A DNA stretch of 64,000 nucleotides, from positions 1-64,000 of the forward strand of contig ARYC01000622.1 of NCBI GenBank assembly GCA_000711775.1. The letters are read 5' to 3'. This document shows positions 58,223 to 64,000 of the stretch, piece by piece. The stretch's first letter is position 1, and every line of letters starts with the position of its first letter. The notes beneath the pieces were generated by a model. It saw nothing but the letters and a program-made list of their open reading frames with translations. It made no database searches and was not told the DNA's origin. This DNA comes from Oxytricha trifallax. Taxonomy: Eukaryota > Ciliophora > Spirotrichea > Sporadotrichida > Oxytrichidae. The translations under genes were made by a program, and so were the position numbers.

Positions 58223-58325
58223 TAATCAAACGAATTCATTTTTATATGAACGGGTTGGGAATCCAGAATAGGTCCCCTTCCCGCAACCAGTTACACTGGC
58301 TTACGACCTGGAAGGTTATGTACTT
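58223..58325. repeat. Structured repeat motif, copy 1
   Basis: Shared with 59149-59250: ATGAACGGGTT..., AATAGGTCC, CCCGCAACCAGTTACACTGG, then GACCT. It contains a perfect hairpin CCAGT-TAC-ACTGG, enclosed by AGGTC...GACCT. CGGG near the start can also pair with CCCG inside. It is GC-rich in an AT-rich setting. It is either a small structured RNA or the end of a mobile element. Confidence 0.5.
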
Positions 58326-58729
58326 TTTTTCGGTAAGTAAATGTAATTTTTAACTTGATTATTTATAAAGTGAGCTATTTAATTATTTATGGGTTAAATT
58401 TGGTTATTTAAAATTTAAATTAATATCTTAAATCTATTCATTAAATTTCATACTTGAATTAATAAATAGAACTATGACTTCATAAATATAAAATGTTAGA
58501 GAAGTGAATTGAGATAATTTAATGTCTTTTATTTACTTGTAATAAATTCTGCCGAGAACACTGTTAAATTTGATGTCTTTTCATAATAATAAAATACATA
58601 GACAAAAGAGCTAAAATTTATATAGCACTTACATCTATTCGATAGATAAATGTGTAGCTTAAAACAAGTGACCATTGAAATGATTTTATTCTCAAAATTA
58701 TTGACTCAAATGATTTGACAAAAAGTATT

Positions 58730-58880
58730 GAATAAATTTTACACAATAGAAAAACCAGCACTTATGTCAATAATAAGAATCTTCGATGAGGCCCGAAAGC
58801 ATTTACAGTTTAGATGGTGAAGAGCAGATAGTCTAAAATTATTCACTCTAGTTAGTGATAGCAAGAAAATAATACACATA
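58730..58880 (+). CDS. MDS-like coding island (partial gene)
   Basis: The + frame QQKNQHLCQQQESSMRPESI continues YSLDGEEQIVQNYSLQLVIA and ends at a TGA near 58882. It has a soluble composition and is GC-enriched. Not recognised. Confidence 0.4.
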
Positions 58881-59148
58881 TTGAATATAGAATAATCAAA
58901 TTCAAGTATAAAAATTCAGTAAAAGTCAATACAAAATCAAAGTAATTAAACAACAGTTAATTAACCATAGGTATCAGAAATGAATTCTGCTCATACTAAC
59001 CACTCAAGATTTTTATTTCTATTTATATTTAATGAATTACAAGATATTGATTAAACGCAAAGATATGCAAAAGAAGATACATAAATATAGAATATTTCCC
59101 ATAAATAATAACGCATGCACTTAATATTAATTGATAGTTAACTGCATC

Positions 59149-59250
59149 TAATCAAACAAGTTCATTTTGATATGAACGGGTTCAGGATCCCGAATAGGTC
59201 CCTCACCCGCAACCAGTTACACTGGCTTAAGACCTCGAAAGTATTGGTTA
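59149..59250. repeat. Structured repeat motif, copy 2
   Basis: This is the second copy, 926 bp after the first, about 80% identical over about 95 bp. The hairpin CCAGTTACACTGG and the AGGTC/GACCT pair are unchanged, and CGGGT/ACCCG can pair here. The differences fall mainly in the loop around GGATCCCGAATA. Confidence 0.5.
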
Positions 59251-59500
59251 CTGTTGGAGAGTATGAAAATTGTAACTTGTGCTTCATATTTATTCTATCC
59301 GTAATTTAATAATTTATGGGTCATATTATATTGCATATAATTAAAACTTAATTAATTTTTTTATTGGCTCTCTCTGTCCATTATTATTCATTTATTTAAT
59401 TAAAATTTTGATACATAGCTTTCCGTAATGACGAATAAAAAGTTGAGTATTCATGAATATAATTAAATTATTTAAATAGCAATTTTTTAACCAAAGATTG

Positions 59501-59860
59501 GGGGGGAAGTTTCCTGCCCCATACATAAAAATATGTAATTTTTATAATTTTCAAAGAATATTTTTCATCAATTATGATGTAGTTTTTTTTAAATTTAGCT
59601 TCAAATATCATTTCTACCTAGATATTGAATTTAAAATTTAATGAAAATTACATTAATTATGAATAAATAACATTTATTTTAACCTTGTTAATATTATATA
59701 ATTTGATAAAGAATCATTATTTACCTTGAAAATTATATAATAATAAATGTTGTATAGTACATGATTATGGTAATTGAAATTGAAATTTATTTTTTTATAT
59801 TAAAATTATTGCAAAAAAACAAACATAAAATTTAATGTTGGGGGCAGGAAACTTCCACCC
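59501..59860. mobile_element. Mini-element with C-rich palindromic TIRs, copy 2
   Basis: The ends GGGGGGAAGTTTCCTGCCCC (59501) and GGGGCAGGAAACTTCCACCC (to 59860) are inverted copies. They are flanked by a perfect 9-bp CAAAGATTG duplication (59492-59500, 59861-59869). The interior is AT-rich and non-coding. It belongs to the same family as 52957-53469. Confidence 0.82.
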
Positions 59861-59878
59861 CAAAGATTGTTCTAACAA

Positions 59879-60377
59879 TCATTTATGAGATTCATTTTCG
59901 TACTTTATTAAAGTCTCATTTGTTAAGATCTTAGTATCATTTTATCCTAAGGCTCCTTCTATGGCAAAATGAGCTACGGTTGATAATTAAGTTGAATGAG
60001 CTGGGAATAGAAAGTCCGTTTTATAAAGTAAAAAATGAATTATTATTTTGAGAATAAAAAAATTGTCAGATTGTCTTGCTGAATGGCAAATGCTTGTTCA
60101 CTTTTTCATTCAAATAATATGCCATATTAACTCCTAAACTTAAAGGCATGGATGGACCACCATCTGTGGTTTTTATCTACAACAAATCCTGGTCTTATAA
60201 TTGTTGGCTTTAGCATAAAACATTCGTCACTATGCTTCCAGCTTTGAAGACATGTAAGCGTCTAGAAAAGGTTGAGCTTTCTCAGATGAAATCATAACGA
60301 AATTTCTGGCTTTATTTTGCTTGAATGCCCAATCTTACAATTCACCTGCCATATTGATACCAGTGTCTCTGTTCATT
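59879..60377 (-). pseudogene. NAD(P)-binding atypical SDR (NDUFA9/Coq11-like), C-terminal part, frameshifted
   Basis: On the - strand from the TBE-h boundary: RDTGINMAGELQDWAFKQNK, then FVMISSEKAQPFLDAYMSSK with a YxxxK catalytic-type motif, then CFMLKPTIIRPGFVVDKNHR with WWSI. Next is LSLGVNMAYYLNEKVNKHL and, after an AT-rich insert (about 60008-60075), LFPAHSTQLSTVAHFAIEGA ending at the TGA 59879-59881. The IRPGFVxDxxxRWWS pattern is typical of the atypical short-chain dehydrogenases related to complex I NDUFA9 and yeast Coq11. The Rossmann GxxGxxG half is missing and would lie beyond TBE-h. Two small frame breaks (about 60250 and 60168) suggest decay, or tiny IESs not resolved here. Confidence 0.6.
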
Positions 60378-60515
60378 CAAAACCCCAAAACCCTTTCAGT
60401 AGTTTGATTGAGTTTTTGATTAATAAAAGTAGACTATTAGTGTATACTTTATTAGGGTTTTAGTTGGATTTATGTAGGGGTTTAATGTTTAAAAATTAGT
60501 ATTTTAAGTGTGTAT

Positions 60516-61571
60516 ATGAGAGGTTTTGGGGTCAGTTTATGACAGTGACTATATAGATTTATTGTTTAAATTGCGATATGGATGTGATGAATATAGTGAA
60601 TAACTCAAGCCTGTTCTGAATTATACGTCTATAGCAAGTCTTCTCCATAAATCTCCAGCAACTGTGAGGTCTCACTATCTATTAGCATTGAATTTAAAGA
60701 GATAGAACCTTAATTATAAGCCTAAGAGACCCTTAAAATTTTAGCAGCATCATATTGATTATCTTATTAATGATAAGACTCTTAAATACTGGGCTCACTT
60801 CTCTCTAGCCTAGAGGGCTGTGATGTTTCATCGCCAATTTCCTGAGCTTCACATATCTGCTTAATCGATAGCTAACATATATAAAAAGAACGGAATATCT
60901 TACAAGACAGTCAATCGCATTAAGAGAGTGATTGACTTTAATGTTCCATTTTATAAGGATAATTTAAATTATATATTTGATTAAATGCAAAGGGCTTAAG
61001 AGCATAATATAAAGTTCATACACGCTGATGAGGCAGTATTCACTTTTAATACCTTCATATCAAGGTCTTGGTATAAGAGGTACAGCAACATTGAAGTATA
61101 TGATTAAAAGGTTTAGGTTTAAACTCATGCAATACTTAATGAAATAAGCGAAGATAATGGTCTCGAGACTTATGTTATCCATCCTCGCTCAATATAGACC
61201 GAATAATTCATTAAGTTCTTGTAATAACTCAGAAATAAGTACGCTGACTAAGAGATTATTCTGTTCGTTGATAACTTGTCAGTTCATAAAACTAAAGACT
61301 CAAGGAAATAATATGAAAGGCTAAACATAACACCTGTATTTGATGTTCCCTACAGCCTTTGGTTCAATGGAATGGAATTGAATTATATTGGGGGTTATTG
61401 AAAGGCCATTACAAGAAACTTCTACTATATCACTTGATGCATGATTTGAAGATAGATGCAGTAGATTTTATTAAGAGCGCTGCTAAGAGAGTCAGCGATG
61501 ATAAAGCTAAAGTATGTGCAAGAGAAGGGAGATTTTTTGTTTTTAAAAAAGTTTTAGATTTAAGCGAATGA
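60516..61571 (+). pseudogene. TBE 42-kDa DDE transposase with frameshifts
   Basis: It spans 60516 to the TGA 61569-61571. An extra T near 60526 shifts the frame just after the start. The frame is then open through FIHADEAVF and LFVDNLSVH. A 5-bp duplication (AATGG) near 61370 breaks the frame at the catalytic Glu region (NGIELYWG in TBE-d). It is otherwise about 90% like TBE-d. Confidence 0.87.
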
Positions 61572-61577
61572 ATAATT

Positions 61578-62368
61578 TCACATATTAAATTTGCCCGTAG
61601 AGGGATTTGGCTTCTCTTTCTTTTCTTCCTCTTAAGGCTTTCTTGGGCCCATGTTTCTTCTCTTAGTGCCAGCTCCTGCATCTATGTTCATCTCGTCTGG
61701 CTTTTAGAAATCTTTGAAGAGTCTCTTACTTAATTTATGCATTACTTGATATTTTCTCTCTCTCTTTAATTTGCTGCGCTCTTTCATCAAATGCATAGCA
61801 GTGCCAGGTTTTTCTATAAAATTAGAAAACTAAGAATACTAGAGATGAATGGATGCTTCTGCAGTTCCAAGAGCCAGGTGTCACTTATTTTAATACCTTG
61901 CTTCTCTTTTTCTTCAGGAGAGATGCTATAGCGTTTCTTATGAGCTTCTTAAATTACTTCATTTAAGTACTCAGGTTTCAGAGTTCCAAGGACACCAAAG
62001 AAGAAGTTTCTCTCTGGCAACTTATTAGAGAGTTGCAGCTTTGATGGAAGGTAGAGAGCAACATCTGGATCACTCATAGCATCATCATAGAGGTTTGTTA
62101 CTGAGATTTCAGGGTAGTTAGGTATCTCGATCATTCTGATTTCATTAGACTTAAAAGCATTTTTCTCCTCACTTAGCAATGCTTTTAAGAATGATATTTT
62201 TGTTCCCTCTTGTGTTGGTAAGAACAATCCAACTAAGGTTAATAAGTTAGTTATAAGTGAAAACTTACCTTGCTATAATAAGTATCTGTAAAAATCTTCT
62301 TTACTTCTGAATTTTCCTATGAAATCTTGAGATTAAATTCTCTTCATTTCATCATTCATAGATTCCAT
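61578..62368 (-). CDS. TBE 22-kDa protein
   Basis: It starts MESMNDEMKRIQSQDFIGKF at 62368 and ends at the TGA 61578-61580, as in TBE-d. Introns are 62233-62268 (36 nt) and 61814-61839 (26 nt, donor GTATTC). The spliced length is 729 nt = 243 codons. The central frame is intact, with FLPTQEGTKISFLKALLSEE, IPNYPEISVTNLYDDAMSDP and LSNKLPERNFFFGVLG, then a Lys/Arg-rich tail. I saw no stop or frameshift, so this may be the only intact 22-kDa gene here. Function unknown. Confidence 0.8.
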
Positions 62369-62932
62369 CTTGCTTCCAGTTTCTATAAACGTTTATGAAA
62401 TTTAAAATTATGGATATCCATTCTGAACTTACTAAAATTTTACTACTAACCAGAGCGATCCAACTGGAGGTCAACCTGAATCAGATAAATAAATAAAGAT
62501 GGAGGAACTTTTTCCAAGTTTCAGAGTTTGACTTCCATTTTTATCAAACTTTCTCCATTAAATTGCTCCTAATAATAATTAATTTAATTAGGTGGTGCTC
62601 CTAATTTATTTAAAACTTAATTAGGAGGTTAAATTAAAGTTCAAAACCGTATTAGGTGGTGCATTAAAAAAATTAAATTTTAAAACTTCCCCTCCTAAAT
62701 AAACGAGAACATATGTAGGAGCACCACCTAAATTCCAAAAACACATTTAGGTAATTTTAATGTATAAATTGGATGAATTAGTATATAAATTATCTCAAAA
62801 TTTTAGAAATATAAAACTAATGTCTCTCACTCTGTTCCCATTAAACCTCTCTAAATCTATGAGGATATGCTCTTGCTTGTGTATAAAGGTAGAATTTAAT
62901 CAAACTATATAATTATTAATAGTACTTATAAA
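62369..62932. promoter_or_regulatory. TBE central divergent region
   Basis: Repeats of the CTCCTAATTTA / TTAATTAGGTGGTGC type lie at 62565-62740, with a GGAGGTCAACCT box at 62466-62477, about 100 bp from the 22-kDa start. Confidence 0.5.
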
Positions 62933-64000
62933 ATGAGCGGCAACTTACTAAGAAAAGCGGCATTGCTTGGTATTAGCCAGCAAAAACTTTCTTTCATGAA
63001 TTAAAAGAAAATTGAGACTTGTGATGCCTTTACCTAGTATGAACCTGAAATTCTCTAACCTTAGGTCTCAGACTTTGAATAACAATTCAGTTGTTAAATA
63101 GAAATGCAGAGCTAAGAAATTCAATGCGAAGTTCCAATAAAAATGGTTGAAGAAGAGGAAGAGAAAAAAGAAATTAAAGCATTACATTTATGTGAAGAGT
63201 GTGAGAAGAACTTCACTTATAAATCTGCTCTTAAGCGTCATATCTTAGAGTAGCATTCTAACAAGCCAAAGCTCTTTCTTAAGCATGATAAGATAGATGG
63301 AAATATTTTTGCCCTTATTGCATTAAGCAAAAAAAACCATTCAAGGGATTTAAACGTTCGCCTATAAAACCATCATGACAAGAAGTTTGAAGTCATATAT
63401 CCTGAGACTGGTGAGGTCTTCCTTAAAAAAGAAAGCCAAGAGACCCTTTAGTATCCTAGGAACAAAGAGTTAAGAAAGAAAATAAGCTTATTAAAGCAGT
63501 GAGAAACCATCCAGCTTCTGAGATAGTTAAAATCACTCTGAAGATACAAGCACTAAAGTTTCCAATTTTAAATGTAATTGACCTTAAAGAATGTAAGGAA
63601 AGTTATCTTATACTTGAGGACAAGTTTGAGAAAAGGTCATAACTAATAAGCAGTTCGCATACAAGATTTATACTTTCAACTACTTTAAATGCGATGACAA
63701 GTATCAAATGGAATTTGTCAATGAGTACTAAGCTCTTACTAAAGCAAGGGATACAATGCAAATTTATAATTAAGCTCGATGCAATTCTGCTTGCTCAAGA
63801 TCATGTAGCTTTTCGTCTTCCTCTTATATTAAATGACATTAAGAGACTACATTTAAGATTAAAGGATACCAAAGTAGTTACCTCTTATTCTTACAAATGT
63901 TTGCAAAGGCATTGAGGAGCTGCACACTCTTGGATATGTTCATAGAGATTTGAAGCCTGAGAATATAATGCTTGACTTTTCACCTCTCAGAGTAGTAATA
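62933..64000 (+). pseudogene. TBE 57-kDa zinc-finger/kinase gene, partial, frameshifted
   Basis: It starts MSGNLLRKAALLGISQQKLS and runs off the window in the kinase part (LGYVHRDLKPEN at 63933-63968). Finger 1 is CEECEKNFTYKSALKRHILE (63202-63261). A missing base in GATGGAAATATT near 63303 breaks the frame within finger 2, and others follow near 63630 and 63730. The C-terminus lies outside the window. Confidence 0.85.

Larger units (their letters stand above)
60378..64000. mobile_element. TBE transposon, left part (TBE-h), runs off the window
   Basis: It starts CAAAACCCCAAAACCC at 60378 after ATT (60375-60377). Its terminal region matches TBE-a and TBE-d. The order is transposase (+), 22-kDa (-), 57-kDa (+). 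The right end lies beyond 64000. Confidence 0.95.

Noticed and set aside
1-64000. CRISPR arrays, rRNA genes, bacterial operons, ribosome-binding sites
   Set aside because: None seen; the sequence is clearly nuclear ciliate DNA, so prokaryotic features are not expected.

Overview
This window looks like germline (micronuclear) DNA of a stichotrich ciliate, most likely Oxytricha or a close relative. Three things in the sequence support this. (1) Open reading frames run for kilobases only if TAA and TAG are read as glutamine and TGA is the sole stop. (2) Genes are cut into segments (MDSs) by short AT-rich inserts (IESs). Each insert is flanked by a 4-9 bp direct repeat (pointer), and removing one pointer copy plus the insert restores the frame. 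(3) The window carries many TBE (telomere-bearing element) transposons. These have ends made of C4A4 telomeric repeat, 3-bp ANT target duplications and the three TBE genes: a 42-kDa DDE transposase, a 22-kDa protein and a 57-kDa zinc-finger/kinase protein. Everything is read from sequence alone; no searches were run.

Layout: 1-1019 is the right end of a TBE. 1020-1900 has two small inverted-repeat elements. 1911-11420 is the gene-dense part, with three genes on the + strand: a 1268-aa coiled-coil protein (6 IESs, 2 introns), a 150-aa protein with 4 introns, and a 968-aa FxP-motif protein (5 introns, 8 IESs). For all three, the spliced length comes out as an exact multiple of 3. 12089-12613 is a secreted-type gene on the - strand whose 5' end is cut off at a decayed TBE (12617-13980), which is itself interrupted by a full-length TBE (13981-18092). 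18093-37060 is AT-rich germline DNA with scattered MDS-like coding islands. It also holds two long near-perfect palindromes (22666-23599, 36135-36895), a TIR-bounded element containing ABC-transporter and MORN-like fragments, and an unusually GC-rich ORF split by a TIR-bearing IES. 37061-41221 is the best-preserved TBE, followed by a 1.2-kb non-autonomous TBE (41710-42919). 44240-52180 is one or more genes in many MDSs, with a TBE (45612-49681) inserted between them. 52957-60377 contains two copies of a C-rich-TIR mini-element, a deleted TBE (54309-58104), a duplicated structured motif, and a frameshifted short-chain-dehydrogenase-like gene abutting the last TBE (60378 to the window end).

TBE-derived sequence makes up about 23 kb (roughly 36%). 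The TBE gene order is constant: 57-kDa and 22-kDa genes are divergent from a central repeat-rich region, and the 22-kDa and transposase genes converge, ending about 7 bp apart. All five 22-kDa copies that span both sites have introns of exactly 36 and 26 nt. In TBE biology the transposase is known to act in programmed DNA elimination; the somatic genes here would be rebuilt by removing all the TBEs, palindromes and IESs.
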